Positions 46,688 through 55,612 of a DNA stretch of 64,000 bases are shown here, one piece after another. The DNA is from an uncultured Draconibacterium sp. GTDB taxonomy: Bacteria; Bacteroidota; Bacteroidia; Bacteroidales; Prolixibacteraceae. The notes beneath the pieces are model-generated. The model had not been told where the DNA came from. It saw only the letters and a list, made by a program, of their open reading frames with translations, and ran no database searches. Numbering within the stretch: position 1 is the first letter of the stretch; each line of letters opens with the position of its first letter. A program made the translations under genes and the position numbers. The stretch is taken from positions 2,359,501 through 2,423,500 of the forward strand of contig NZ_OY782038.1 of NCBI RefSeq assembly GCF_963677575.1. The letters are read 5' to 3'.

Positions 46688-46765
46688 TGTCATCTCGAAC
46701 ATCGTGAGAGATCTGTTTCAGGCTAGTTCTAAAGTTACAGATTCCTCTCAGCGTTCGGAATGACA
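46688..46765. repeat. 78-bp palindromic repeat (TGTCATCTCGAAC ends)
   Basis: Left arm TGTCATCTCGAAC, right arm GTTCGGAATGACA, with GAGAGATCTGT / ACAGATTCCTCTC pairing inside. Same class as 35568-35664. It fills the space between gmk and nadD. Confidence 0.6.
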
Positions 46766-46777
46766 ATCGAAGAATTC

Positions 46778-47341
46778 CTATTTCAAAAAGTCAGTAAGAA
46801 TCTTTTCGGCCTCTACAAAAGCGTCTTCCAGCTTGTCGTTAATAATCACCACATCAAATTGCGGGGCAAAACTCAATTCGTGCTCGGCTTTGGCAACACG
46901 CATGGCAATCTTTTCTTCGCTATCGGTCGATCGTCCAACCAGGCGGGTACGCAATTCTTCCACCGAAGGAGGCCGCACAAAAACAGCCAATGCCTCATCG
47001 CCGTAATATTTTTTAATGTTCAGTCCACCAACAACATCCACATCGAAAATCACGTTTTTGCCTTGTTCGCGAATACGTTTCACTTCGCTTTTTAATGTGC
47101 CGTAACTGGTTCCTTTGTACACTTCTTCCCACTCCAGAAATTCGTCGTTTTCTACTTTTGCCAAAAATTCTTCGCCCGACAAAAAGTAGTAATCTTTACC
47201 GTGCGTTTCGGTGTGGCGCGGTTCTCTGCTGGTGGCCGATATTGAAAATTCAAGATCGAACCCTTGCTGTAATAAATGTTTTACGATAGTAGTTTTTCCT
47301 GCCCCCGATGGAGCTGAAAATATGATCAATTTTCCTTTCAT
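46778..47341 (-). CDS. gmk: guanylate kinase
   Basis: 187 aa. Phosphorylates GMP to GDP with ATP. The P-loop IFSAPSGAGKTTIVKHLL, the GMP-binding SATSREPRHTETHGKDYYFL and the FLEWEEVYKGTSYGT lid region are all present. Standard length. Upstream lies a low-complexity spacer and then a four-helix-bundle gene. Confidence 0.95.
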   Translation of the reverse strand: MKGKLIIFSAPSGAGKTTIVKHLLQQGFDLEFSISATSREPRHTETHGKDYYFLSGEEFLAKVENDEFLEWEEVYKGTSYGTLKSEVKRIREQGKNVIFDVDVVGGLNIKKYYGDEALAVFVRPPSVEELRTRLVGRSTDSEEKIAMRVAKAEHELSFAPQFDVVIINDKLEDAFVEAEKILTDFLK

Positions 47342-47374
47342 TGTTCAAGTAAAAAGGCAAAAGTAGAAAGTAAA

Positions 47375-47392
47375 AAGGCAAAAGGCAAAAGT
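47375..47392. repeat. left arm of an 18-bp inverted repeat around the four-helix-bundle gene
   Basis: AAGGCAAAAGGCAAAAGT, the exact complement of 47877-47894, within a longer GGCAAAAGTAGAAAG low-complexity run. Confidence 0.55.
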
Positions 47393-47488
47393 AGAATAGA
47401 AAAAATAGAAAGTTGAGGACAGCTGTGTTAGACGAAATCCCGATCATAGCATCAGGAGCAAAAGTAAAAAGGAAGAAAGAAAGTGCGG

Positions 47489-47848
47489 CTATTTATTCCT
47501 TTTGGTTTTGGATACAATACTTCCTAAAATCAATTTTAATTCTCCTGATTCATTGATCAGATAGCTTAACTTCTCATCGTCTGTGTTTAAATCTTTGCAA
47601 ATGGAACGTATCAACCTTAACCAATAATTGCTTTCTCTCATTTCTTTTAACGAAATTTCCGTCTTATAGGTAAAGTCAGCTTTTGATGATGCAGCCTGAG
47701 CTTCCTCATAATTTGCACCGGTAGAAGATGCTGCTTTGATTAATTGATACTTTATAACTTTATATTCTTGCGAATCAGGCAAAGTTCTTAGAAAAAATAT
47801 TACCTCAGTAACAAAATCAAAAATTCTTTTTTGAAGGTTATTTTCCAT
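47489..47848 (-). CDS. four-helix-bundle (IVP/S23-type) protein
   Basis: 119 aa, entirely helical: KRIFDFVTEVIFFLRTLPD, the family signature IKYQLIKAASSTGANYEEAQAASSKADF, then ISLKEMRESNYWLRLIRSI and a final ELKLILGSIVSKTKR. It belongs to the 23S rRNA intervening-sequence protein family, often annotated as 'four helix bundle protein'; function unknown. It is flanked by inverted copies of an AAGGCAAAAGG sequence and lies between gmk and yicC, as if inserted. Confidence 0.88.
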   Translation of the reverse strand: MENNLQKRIFDFVTEVIFFLRTLPDSQEYKVIKYQLIKAASSTGANYEEAQAASSKADFTYKTEISLKEMRESNYWLRLIRSICKDLNTDDEKLSYLINESGELKLILGSIVSKTKRNK

Positions 47849-47876
47849 TTGGTTAAATTTTTTCTTTTGCCTTTTA

Positions 47877-47894
47877 ACTTTTGCCTTTTGCCTT
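47877..47894. repeat. right arm of the 18-bp inverted repeat
   Basis: ACTTTTGCCTTTTGCCTT, the exact complement of 47375-47392. The TTTTGCC text runs on up to the yicC stop codon at 47938. Confidence 0.55.
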
Positions 47895-47937
47895 GTTCGT
47901 TCTCCCTTTTGACTTTCTATTTTTGCCTTTTGACTTG

Positions 47938-48813
47938 TTATAACACATTCAACAATTGTTCTTTCACGCGCTCCAAATGGTCTTTCATTTGCACAACTAT
48001 GCGCTGAATATTGGTTTCGTTGGCTTTTGATCCGATGGTGTTGATTTCTCGACCGATCTCCTGCGAAATAAAACCAAGCTTTTTACCCGATGCGCCGTTT
48101 TGTTTGGCGGTTTCGAAGAAATACTCGCAATGATTAGCCAGTCGAACCTTTTCCTCGTTAATATCCAGTTTCTCCAGGTAAAAAATCAACTCCTGCTCGA
48201 AGCGGTTTTCATCCACATTACCATTCATTTTCAGCGACTCCAGATTATCCGTTAAACGAACCTTCAATGCTTCAATGCGCTGCTTTTCGAACGGCTCAAC
48301 CTGTTTTAACAACTTACTGATGCTCTCAACATTACCAAGAATATCCGTCTCAAGTGCCTCGCCTTCTTTTGCCCGGAATTCGTTAATATCGCCGAGTGCG
48401 GCCAGAATATTAGCGTAAATGGTTTCCCATTCTGTTTCGTCGAGTGTTTCGTACTCGGTTTTTACCACATCGGGCAAACGCATGGCCGCCTGCAAAGTGC
48501 TTTGGTCAACAGCCACACCAAGTTCCTTACTAATCTCACTCAAATGGTTGTAATAACCTTTCAGAATTGGCTCGTTGATTTTTGAATTGGTTTCGTCGCC
48601 CAGATTTTCCACGTAAATGTTAAAATCAACTTTCCCGCGTACCAGTTTTTCTGCAATCGCCTTACGAATTATAATATCTTTTTCACGATACAGAGCGGGA
48701 GTGCGCGTGTTGATATCGATTTGTTTACTGTTTAGCGACTTTATTTCAATGGTAATCTTTTTGTTGTTCACCTCGAATTCGGCTTTACCAAAGCCGGTCA
48801 TTGATTTTATCAT
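47938..48813 (-). CDS. yicC: YicC/YloC-family endoribonuclease
   Basis: 291 aa. The N-terminus MIKSMTGFGKAEFEV is diagnostic. Further blocks: IEIKSLNSKQIDINTRTP, EKLVRGKVDFNIYVEN, and the C-terminal QNGASGKKLGFISQEIGREINTIGSKAN. E. coli YicC and B. subtilis YloC are RNases. It lies upstream of gmk (YicC-gmk neighbourhood is common), here separated by the four-helix-bundle gene. Confidence 0.93.
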   Translation of the reverse strand: MIKSMTGFGKAEFEVNNKKITIEIKSLNSKQIDINTRTPALYREKDIIIRKAIAEKLVRGKVDFNIYVENLGDETNSKINEPILKGYYNHLSEISKELGVAVDQSTLQAAMRLPDVVKTEYETLDETEWETIYANILAALGDINEFRAKEGEALETDILGNVESISKLLKQVEPFEKQRIEALKVRLTDNLESLKMNGNVDENRFEQELIFYLEKLDINEEKVRLANHCEYFFETAKQNGASGKKLGFISQEIGREINTIGSKANETNIQRIVVQMKDHLERVKEQLLNVL

Positions 48814-48998
48814 GTGGAAATATTTTTATTCAAAAATAGCATAAAGTCTGTAAAAACAGCAGAACGAATTCCGGATGTTGGATATTTGATACTGGATACG
48901 CGATCCTGGATACTGGATATTGGATGCTGGATTAAAGCATTTATGCATTCAAGCATTTTCGCATTCATTTTACTTCAGTCCTTCAATCCCTCAGTCCC

Positions 48999-50177
48999 TC
49001 ATAATATTGCCCCCGATCCAATTAGTTCATCATCCAGATACCAGGCGGCAAATTGCCCCGATGTAATTCCGCGTTGCTCATTTTCGAACAGAAACCAGGC
49101 GCCGTCCTCTTTCAGATGTATCGTTCCTTTTTCCAGCGGCTGACGGTAACGAATGCGGATATCAAAGTTGCGTTTTTCACCAACCTGCATTTCCAGGTCA
49201 GGGCGTATCCAGTGCATATCTTCTGCGGCCACAAACAATCCTTTGCGGTATAAGCCGGGATGTTCAAATCCCTCTCCCACATAAATAATATTGCGTTTTA
49301 CGTCGGTACCTATTACAAATAGCGGCTCTTTTCGGCCACCAATATTCAGGCCTTTACGCTGACCAACAGTATAAAAATGTGCGCCCTGGTGTTCGCCTAT
49401 CACCTCGCCATTCCACGGTTTATACGGAAACTGGAAACACAGCTTTTTATAGTTTTCTTCCGAAACTTCAAGCTGCTTTTTCTTTTCCATAAATTTTGCA
49501 GGAATCTCGATTACGTTACCCACTTTCGGCTCCAACTGCTGCTGCAAAAAGGTTGGCAAATCTACTTTCCCCACAAAACAAATTCCCTGCGAATCTTTGC
49601 GCTCGGCCGTTGGCAGGTTTTGCTGACGTGCAATTTCGCGCACCTCGGGTTTTAGCAACTCACCTACCGGAAACATCGATTTTGAAAGCTGTTTCTGGTT
49701 TAACTGGCACAGAAAATAACTCTGATCTTTATTCGGATCTTTACCGGCCAAAAGCTGATGAATGGTTTTTCCATCCACTTCAACTTCCGATTTCCGGCAG
49801 TAATGCCCCGTTGCGACAAAATCAGCATCAAACTTCAGGGCTTCTTCCATAAAAGTGTCGAATTTTATCTCGCGGTTACAAAGCACATCAGGATTTGGCG
49901 TGCGCCCGGCCTGGTATTCGGCAAACATATAATCGATTACACGCTTTTTATAGTCCTCGCTCAAATCGACAATATGAAACGGGATATCGAGTTTTTTGGC
50001 CACCATTTTGGCAATCAGCGAGTCCTCTTCCCACGTACACGAACTGGTAAGAACACCTTCGCGCTCGCGATAGTTAATCATAAACAAACCGATTACCTCG
50101 TGCCCCTGCTCTTTCAGCAGCCAGGCTGCCACACTCGAATCAACACCTCCGGAAAGTCCTACTACTACCCTGCTCAT
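48999..50177 (-). CDS. mnmA: tRNA 2-thiouridine(34) synthase MnmA
   Basis: 392 aa. Adds sulfur to U34 of Lys/Glu/Gln tRNAs. The PP-loop [18 protein letters not shown], the first Cys in [15 protein letters not shown], the second Cys in [10 protein letters not shown], and [10 protein letters not shown] are all present; the C-terminal beta barrel ends in [18 protein letters not shown]. Complete, with standard length. Confidence 0.95.
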   Translation of the reverse strand: MSRVVVGLSGGVDSSVAAWLLKEQGHEVIGLFMINYREREGVLTSSCTWEEDSLIAKMVAKKLDIPFHIVDLSEDYKKRVIDYMFAEYQAGRTPNPDVLCNREIKFDTFMEEALKFDADFVATGHYCRKSEVEVDGKTIHQLLAGKDPNKDQSYFLCQLNQKQLSKSMFPVGELLKPEVREIARQQNLPTAERKDSQGICFVGKVDLPTFLQQQLEPKVGNVIEIPAKFMEKKKQLEVSEENYKKLCFQFPYKPWNGEVIGEHQGAHFYTVGQRKGLNIGGRKEPLFVIGTDVKRNIIYVGEGFEHPGLYRKGLFVAAEDMHWIRPDLEMQVGEKRNFDIRIRYRQPLEKGTIHLKEDGAWFLFENEQRGITSGQFAAWYLDDELIGSGAIL

Positions 50178-50495
50178 TTATACATTTTTAGGGCGGCAAA
50201 AATAACAAGTAAAAAGGACAAAGGCAAAAGGACAAAGGACAAAGGCAAAAGTAGAAAGTTGAGGACAGCTGTGCTGGCCGAATTGAAAATCGGCCAAAGC
50301 CAAATCCCGACCGGAAGCGTCGGAAGCAAAAGTTAAAAGTTCCGGGCATTGAGCTGCTATAAGTTTTCAGTCGCAGTTTGCAATTTCACAATTTATCAGT
50401 TTTGCAATTAATTTTACCACAGAGAACCGCAGAGAAGTCACAGAGTTTTACTGAGAATAATAGAGTGTGTTAAGAATTACAATTTGAGTAAAAAA
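50178..50495. other. gene-free repeat-like spacer
   Basis: It holds GACAAAGGCAAAAG low-complexity text, a TAGAAAGTTGAGGACAGCTG phrase also found near 47408, a CGGCC...GGCCG-type hairpin and a CCCGAC...GTCGG hairpin, then text like ACCACAGAGAACCGCAGAGA. No gene is visible. Confidence 0.5.
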
Positions 50496-51152
50496 TTATT
50501 TGATATAATATTTTATTCCGCCATAAAAACTGTAAGTAATGTGTTTCAATTCTCCTCCATCTATTGGTCTCGGATGTTTATTGTGGTACGTTATACTTCG
50601 GTCATACCTCGCTCCGCAATTAAATGCGATTTTTGATGATAAGCTCAGTTCCAACCCAACATCAACAACTCCGCTAACATCAATTCTTTTTGTGTTATAC
50701 TCCAACTCCACATCCGAATTCAGTTCTTCTGCATCGATAAGAACAGAAGGAGACAACCCCAAAGAACCATAAACTTTTATTTTCTCGCCATACTTATAAC
50801 GCAAAAGAATTGGGAACGAGATATAGTTAAAAGATGATTTATTATCAACTCTAAACAAAGATTCAGGTGGAGGTGGAGCAACAGATGAAAGAGATGTGAA
50901 ATAATGTTCTTCAAATCCTTTTTCCTCGTAGTTTACTTCTATTACGCCAAAGAAATTATTAAATAACCGCAACTCGGCATTTATTCCGAAAGCAGGTGTT
51001 AAATGGTTGTCTTTATGCATTGTTATACCTTCCCATGGGTCGGATCTATGAACGGTGGAGAACAATGCTCCTCCATTGATTCCTATTGATAAATCCTGAC
51101 CGCAGACTATAATTGACGAAAATAAAAAGACCGAAAGCAAAAGTTTTTTCAT
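50496..51152 (-). CDS. outer-membrane beta-barrel (porin-like) protein
   Basis: 218 aa from the ATG at 51152, which gives a signal peptide (KKLLLSVFLFSSIIVCGQ). The mature part starts LSIGINGGALFSTV and is made of amphipathic strands (FNYISFPILLRYKYG, VYGSLGLSPSVLID, DVGLELSLSSKIAF), ending HITYSFYGGIKYYIK. This is the PF13568 'outer membrane protein beta-barrel' type with about eight strands. Ligand unknown. Confidence 0.85.
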   Translation of the reverse strand: MKKLLLSVFLFSSIIVCGQDLSIGINGGALFSTVHRSDPWEGITMHKDNHLTPAFGINAELRLFNNFFGVIEVNYEEKGFEEHYFTSLSSVAPPPPESLFRVDNKSSFNYISFPILLRYKYGEKIKVYGSLGLSPSVLIDAEELNSDVELEYNTKRIDVSGVVDVGLELSLSSKIAFNCGARYDRSITYHNKHPRPIDGGELKHITYSFYGGIKYYIK

Positions 51153-51343
51153 TGTAATTAGTTTTTCAAGTTTTTTACAACAAGACGTTGTAATTATCAT
51201 TCCGGTTGCGTTCAGTTTCTCTGATTTATTTTGGTAACTGCACTTTTAAGCAATGTGGTTGAGCGGATTTTAAACAGTGCCGGCGTCCGAAGGACAAAGA
51301 TGGTCAAGAAAAGAGTGGAGACGACGCACCGCAATGCAATTTA

Positions 51344-52036
51344 CTATTTGCGGCGGGGCTTTCTCATTATCTTTAATCGCTCTTTCTCGTTCTTATCTAA
51401 TTTCTCAATTGATATAGTAAAAGCTATTGGCGATATATCTCTAATTTTATTTTCCAAATACTGTAAAGTCGCAACAGGGTATACATTATATAACTCTTTG
51501 AGTGTCCATCCAACAGCTTTTTGTACATAGTATTCTGAATCATTAACCAATTCATTTACGAGATATATGATGGTATCAAATGGCAATATAATTTTTTTAG
51601 TCCTGCTGAAATACAAAAGACTTACTAATGATTGTCTCCTGTCCCAAAGGTTTGTAGATTTATTCCATTGGCGAAGCTGTTTTAATACCTTTTCCGGCAT
51701 TATCTCAAGTATCTTCGTATAAATTTTTGATAAAGCATCGCACGTTCCCCAGTTATCTACTTTCTTTTGCCAGTTCTTTATAACGTCCCAGGAATCAAGC
51801 AGGAACTCTCTGTCTTTCATTTTTAGTTCAAGAAACAAGAATGCCTGGATACAAATCCAAAAGTCATTCGAATTATTCCAAACATAATCCCATATTATCA
51901 ATTGCTCAGGTAAAGGCTTCTCCGAAAAAGTATATTTTTGTTTTATCAGTTTTCTCTGAGAAGGAGCATTTTTAGGTGTGGCATCTACCCTTTTTTTAAC
52001 CTCATATAAATAGCTATTTAAATCTTCACTTTTCAT
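51344..52036 (-). CDS. DNA alkylation repair-like HEAT-repeat protein
   Basis: 230 aa. All-helical, with the PF08713 layout: PEQLIIWDYVWNNSNDFWI, FLLDSWDVIKNWQKKVDNWGTCD, WDRRQSLVSLLYFSR and YYVQKAVGWTLKELYNVYPV. AlkC/AlkD-type proteins excise alkylated bases; the aromatic and Asp residues of the active site (DNWGTCD, KAVGWTLKE) are present. No neighbours of DNA repair type. Confidence 0.82.
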   Translation of the reverse strand: MKSEDLNSYLYEVKKRVDATPKNAPSQRKLIKQKYTFSEKPLPEQLIIWDYVWNNSNDFWICIQAFLFLELKMKDREFLLDSWDVIKNWQKKVDNWGTCDALSKIYTKILEIMPEKVLKQLRQWNKSTNLWDRRQSLVSLLYFSRTKKIILPFDTIIYLVNELVNDSEYYVQKAVGWTLKELYNVYPVATLQYLENKIRDISPIAFTISIEKLDKNEKERLKIMRKPRRK

Positions 52037-52170
52037 ATTCCGAAATTTCGGGGCGACCTTACCGCTAGTTTAGTTCTTTAAATATAAAAAGAATAGCAAA
52101 AAGCAGGAAAGTACCGTGCGATTATCTTACCGTTCTCGCTTAAAACGAGCTTATTGGTGTAAAAACACTC

Positions 52171-52359
52171 GTTCGTCTCGTTTTTTTCGAGAAAATCCTC
52201 ACTTTTTTCGAGAACGTCCTCTCTTTTTCGGAGAATATTCTCCCTTTTTGTTAGAAAAACCTCGCTATTTTCCAGCATGTTCTCCTTTAAAACGAGCCAA
52301 TTCCCTGTATTTTGGAGGATAGTCTCACTTTTTGTTAAAAGGTTCTCTCTTTTTCGGAG
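52171..52359 (-). repeat. 21-bp minisatellite encoding coiled-coil heptads
   Basis: Nine degenerate 21-bp units. Read on the - strand in one frame they give heptads such as LTKRENI, LRKREDV, LEKSEDF and LENSEVF (Leu at position a, Lys-x-Glu core). The frame opens after a TAA, and its only ATG (52278) lies within the repeat; there is no normal start or promoter. It is therefore either a decayed coiled-coil gene or a repeat that happens to keep codon phase. Confidence 0.7.
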
Positions 52360-52464
52360 GAAACCGAGTGTTTTAGTTAGCCTTATGCTACTTTAAACAG
52401 CGATGCTTTCATTTTTAGCAAGCTTTACAACTAAAAACAAGGAAAAGCGGCAGCTTGAATTTAG

Positions 52465-52938
52465 TTAACTCTCGGTGGTGGCTGTGCTACGTTTGCCTCG
52501 CGGAAAACGGTTGGCCAATTCGCGGGCGGCAGTTTCGGCACCGGGTTGCCCCATGTCGGCAGCATTTTTCAACACCTTGTAAACCGACAGTGCCGAGCTG
52601 TAAGCCTCGCTTCCGGCAAGGAGCATACTGTCTTCCAGCTCGCCGGTTAAACGTTGCAGTTGGGTATAAATCCCCCTGATTGTCTTTACTGCAGTAAAAT
52701 CGAGGGCCGCTTCGGGCACGTCAATAAATCCGGGCATATATTGCGGATATTCCTGCGCATATTCAATGGCTTTCTCAACAAAAGCCACCGATTTATCGCC
52801 CATTTTGGGCAGTTCTTTACGCTCATCGGGCGTAAGGGTCATTAATTTCGGTCCAAGAACCGAAATCAGCGTTCGAAGGGCGTTGTTCACATCGCCTTGT
52901 TCTTCTTCGTTTAGTTCAAATGAAAATCGATCTTCCAT
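52465..52938 (-). CDS. conserved hypothetical helical protein
   Basis: 157 aa, cytoplasmic, predicted almost fully alpha-helical: EEQGDVNNALRTLISVLGPK, DERKELPKMGDKSVAFVEKA, IRGIYTQLQRLTGELEDSML and SALSVYKVLKNAADMGQPGA. It ends with a basic tail (RFPRGKRSTATTES). I do not recognise a domain. Stand-alone, with repeat sequence upstream and downstream. Confidence 0.7.
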   Translation of the reverse strand: MEDRFSFELNEEEQGDVNNALRTLISVLGPKLMTLTPDERKELPKMGDKSVAFVEKAIEYAQEYPQYMPGFIDVPEAALDFTAVKTIRGIYTQLQRLTGELEDSMLLAGSEAYSSALSVYKVLKNAADMGQPGAETAARELANRFPRGKRSTATTES

Positions 52939-53172
52939 ATTATTGGTTTTTAATCAATTAAAAATTGATATGTTTTTGGGTGCCGACCCCGCCAACACCA
53001 ACATATCGGGTTAAATTTTATGGGGTTACCGCTTTCCTTGCAATGGATTTTAAAGCCGGGGGCAGAAAGAATCCATCTGTAAGTTATGACATTATTTGAC
53101 TTATGTCAAGTAAAATTATGGATAAACTGACAAATGGTTGAATTGATAAATTGTATCAACGAACAAAACAAA

Positions 53173-53185
53173 GGGGCAAAGCCCC
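53173..53185. other. small perfect hairpin in the leader region before the response regulator
   Basis: GGGGC-AAA-GCCCC. Part of the 391-bp gene-free stretch 52939-53329, which otherwise holds only the response-regulator promoter at 53270-53303. Confidence 0.5.
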
Positions 53186-53269
53186 GGTACGTTACAGCAT
53201 CGTCCATAAGGGCGATGGTAATCGATTTCCCTGAAAAACACCTCCCTAAAACACAACATCTACCCTTTT

Positions 53270-53303
53270 GTGATACTTCTGTGATAAACCCAAACTACCT
53301 TTC
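53270..53303 (+). promoter_or_regulatory. GTGAT-N6-GTGAT operator plus -7 box (site A)
   Basis: Direct repeats GTGAT at 53270-53274 and 53281-53285 (11 bp apart start to start), then 10 bases, then TACCTTTC (53296-53303; 7 of 8 matches to TAnnTTTG), 26 bases before the regulator's ATG. Same layout at 55552 and 57829. The repeat replaces the -33 element, as for an OmpR/PhoB-type activator. Confidence 0.75.
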
Positions 53304-53329
53304 GCCTGTTCAAATTAGAAAACAATAGC

Positions 53330-54025
53330 ATGGAAAAGGCATTGATCATTGAAGACGACAAGGATATTTCCGAACTGGTAGCCATTCACCTAACCGATAT
53401 GGACCTGGAAGTTGACAAAGCTTTCGACGGGAAAGATGGTTTAATGAAAGCGCTGAACAACCAGTACCGCTTTATTTTGCTCGACATCCGCCTTCCTTTA
53501 CTGGATGGTTTTGAGATTTGTAAACGGCTGCGGATGGAAAAGGTAAATACCCCGATTTTAATGCTGACATCTAAATCGGAAGAGATAGACAAAGTACTGG
53601 GGCTTGAAATGGGAGCCGACGATTATATCTCGAAACCGTTTGGCATTCGGGAACTTTTGGCACGTATTAAAGCCGTACTCCGACGCTACGATTCGGCACA
53701 GAAAGGCAATGAAACGGAGGAAAAAGAACTTCGTTTCGATGATCTTTACATTAATGTAGGAATGCGTATTGTTGAATTAAACGGAACCCGGATTGAGCTT
53801 TCGCCAAAAGAATTCGACCTGCTGATTCACCTGGCATCGCACCCCGGAAGAACGTATAGCCGAATGCAGTTGCTCAACCAAATCTGGGGCTACGAGTTCG
53901 AAGGGTTTGAGCACACGGTTAACTCGCACATTAACCGTTTACGCTCGAAAATAGAAGCCAATATGAACGAGCCGCAATACATTCTTACCACCTGGGGCGT
54001 AGGATACAAATTCAGAGAAAATTAA
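53330..54025 (+). CDS. OmpR-family response regulator
   Basis: 231 aa. Receiver domain (1-120) with acidic pair EDDKD, phospho-acceptor Asp52 in LLDIRLPLLDGFE, Thr in LMLTSKSEE and Lys in YISKPFGIREL. The winged-helix DNA-binding domain (about 130-230) has LSPKEFDLLIHLASHPGRTYSRMQLL and VNSHINRLRSKIEA. It lies 12 bp before its histidine kinase gene. The GTGAT repeat in its own promoter predicts autoregulation. Confidence 0.95.
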   Translation: MEKALIIEDDKDISELVAIHLTDMDLEVDKAFDGKDGLMKALNNQYRFILLDIRLPLLDGFEICKRLRMEKVNTPILMLTSKSEEIDKVLGLEMGADDYISKPFGIRELLARIKAVLRRYDSAQKGNETEEKELRFDDLYINVGMRIVELNGTRIELSPKEFDLLIHLASHPGRTYSRMQLLNQIWGYEFEGFEHTVNSHINRLRSKIEANMNEPQYILTTWGVGYKFREN

Positions 54026-54037
54026 AAGCGAATTATA

Positions 54038-55507
54038 ATGAAAACGAAGATATTCAACCGATTATACATACAGGTATCTGCCATATTTTTGCTGGTACTT
54101 TTTATGTTTACAGCTATCGCGCTGTATATTTCAGTACAATCGTCGGCCAAATATTCAGTGGAGGTTAACCAACGCCTCAACCGCAACCTGGCCACCAGTA
54201 CTGTAGAAGTAGTACAGCCACTGATGAAAGACGACATTGCCAGCGACGAAGCTATTGCCGACCTGATGCACTCGATGATGGTAATTAACCCGATAGTTGA
54301 AGTTTATTTGCTCAATCCTGAGGGTAAGATATTAAATTACGTAGCGCCTGAAAAAGTGGTAAAACTCGATCGCGTAAATATGGAACCAATAAAAGAATTT
54401 ATTGCCGATCCGGATCACAGCATTATTTACGGCGACGATCCCCGGAATCCGGGAGAGTTTAAAACCTTCTCGGCCGCTACCATTACCGAAGGCGATGTGC
54501 TGAAAGGTTACATTTATATTGTTTTGGCCAGTCAGGAATATGTTTCGGCGGCGCAAACCGTAATAGGCAGTTATATCCTCGGTTTGTCCATCCGTTCCGT
54601 TATTATAATCCTCATCATTTCGGCGCTTGTGGGCTTGCTTGCTATTTGGCTTATTACTAAAAAACTGAACCCGATTATCGATGGAATTCAGGAATTTAAA
54701 AAAGGAAACCTGGCTTCGCGCATTGCTGTTAAAAGCGAAGGCGAACTGGATCGTATAGCCCTTGTTTTTAACCAGATGGCTGACACCATTGAACAAAACA
54801 TCAGCGAACTAAAAGGCGTAGACAACCTGCGTCGGGAGCTGATCAGTAATGTGTCGCACGATTTGCGCACTCCAGTTGCTTCCATACAGGGTTATGCCGA
54901 AACGCTTATTCTAAAACAGGATAATATTTCGAAAGAAGAACGAGGGAAATACCTTCAGATTATTTTTAAAAGTTGTGGCCGTCTGCAACGCCTGGTCGAG
55001 GAATTATTTGAGTTATCGAAACTGGAAACCAACCAGGTTAAACTTCAGCCCGAGCCATTCTCTATTACTGAACTGGTGTACGATATCGTGAATAAATACC
55101 GCATACTTTCGCAAAAAAAGGGGATAAATATCGATACTGTTATCGCGAAAAATGTGCCGGTGGTAAAAGCTGATATTTCCATGATCGACCGTGTGTTGCA
55201 AAACCTGATTGACAATGCCGTAAAGTTTTGTAAAGAAGGAGACTCCATTAATATTGAGATTGACATAAAAGATGCACAGAAAGTGGAAGTTCGCGTGGCC
55301 GATTCCGGTCAGGGGATTAAGCAGGAAGATTTGGAAAATGTTTTCCAGCGCTACTACAAAGCCCGCGACGATCAGCAAAGTACCGGTTTGGGGCTGGCCA
55401 TTGTAAAAAAGATGGTGGAACTGCACAACTCCAGCATTCGTGTATTCAGCCAGTTAGGCAAAGGAACCACTTTTGTTTTTGATCTCCCGGTAGCAACAGT
55501 TAGCTAA
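54038..55507 (+). CDS. membrane sensor histidine kinase of the GTGAT system
   Basis: 489 aa. TM1 at about 11-31 and a periplasmic sensor domain of about 140 residues (MMVINPIVEVYLLNPEGKIL ... GYIYIVLASQE), TM2 at about 180-205, then HAMP (IIDGIQEFKKGNLASRIAVK). HisKA has His274 in SNVSHDLRTPVASIQGYAET; HATPase_c has VLQNLIDNAVKFCK, VADSGQGI and STGLGLAIVKKM. The sensor domain has no cysteine pair or recognisable haem or metal motif; the signal is unknown. Confidence 0.93.
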   Translation: MKTKIFNRLYIQVSAIFLLVLFMFTAIALYISVQSSAKYSVEVNQRLNRNLATSTVEVVQPLMKDDIASDEAIADLMHSMMVINPIVEVYLLNPEGKILNYVAPEKVVKLDRVNMEPIKEFIADPDHSIIYGDDPRNPGEFKTFSAATITEGDVLKGYIYIVLASQEYVSAAQTVIGSYILGLSIRSVIIILIISALVGLLAIWLITKKLNPIIDGIQEFKKGNLASRIAVKSEGELDRIALVFNQMADTIEQNISELKGVDNLRRELISNVSHDLRTPVASIQGYAETLILKQDNISKEERGKYLQIIFKSCGRLQRLVEELFELSKLETNQVKLQPEPFSITELVYDIVNKYRILSQKKGINIDTVIAKNVPVVKADISMIDRVLQNLIDNAVKFCKEGDSINIEIDIKDAQKVEVRVADSGQGIKQEDLENVFQRYYKARDDQQSTGLGLAIVKKMVELHNSSIRVFSQLGKGTTFVFDLPVATVS

Positions 55508-55551
55508 ATACCAAATGTGCTTTTAAATTGGTATGAAAAGTTGAAAGCTTT

Positions 55552-55585
55552 GTGATAATGTCGTGATACTTAATGTGGAATTTTG
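55552..55585 (+). promoter_or_regulatory. GTGAT-N6-GTGAT operator plus -7 box (site B)
   Basis: GTGAT at 55552-55556 and 55563-55567, then 10 bases, then GAATTTTG (55578-55585), 27 bases before the ATG at 55613. It has the same spacing as sites A and C, and shares the extended TTTGTGAT...TCGTGATACTT text with site C. Confidence 0.8.
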
Positions 55586-55612
55586 GGTAGTACAAATTAA
55601 AAACATACTACA

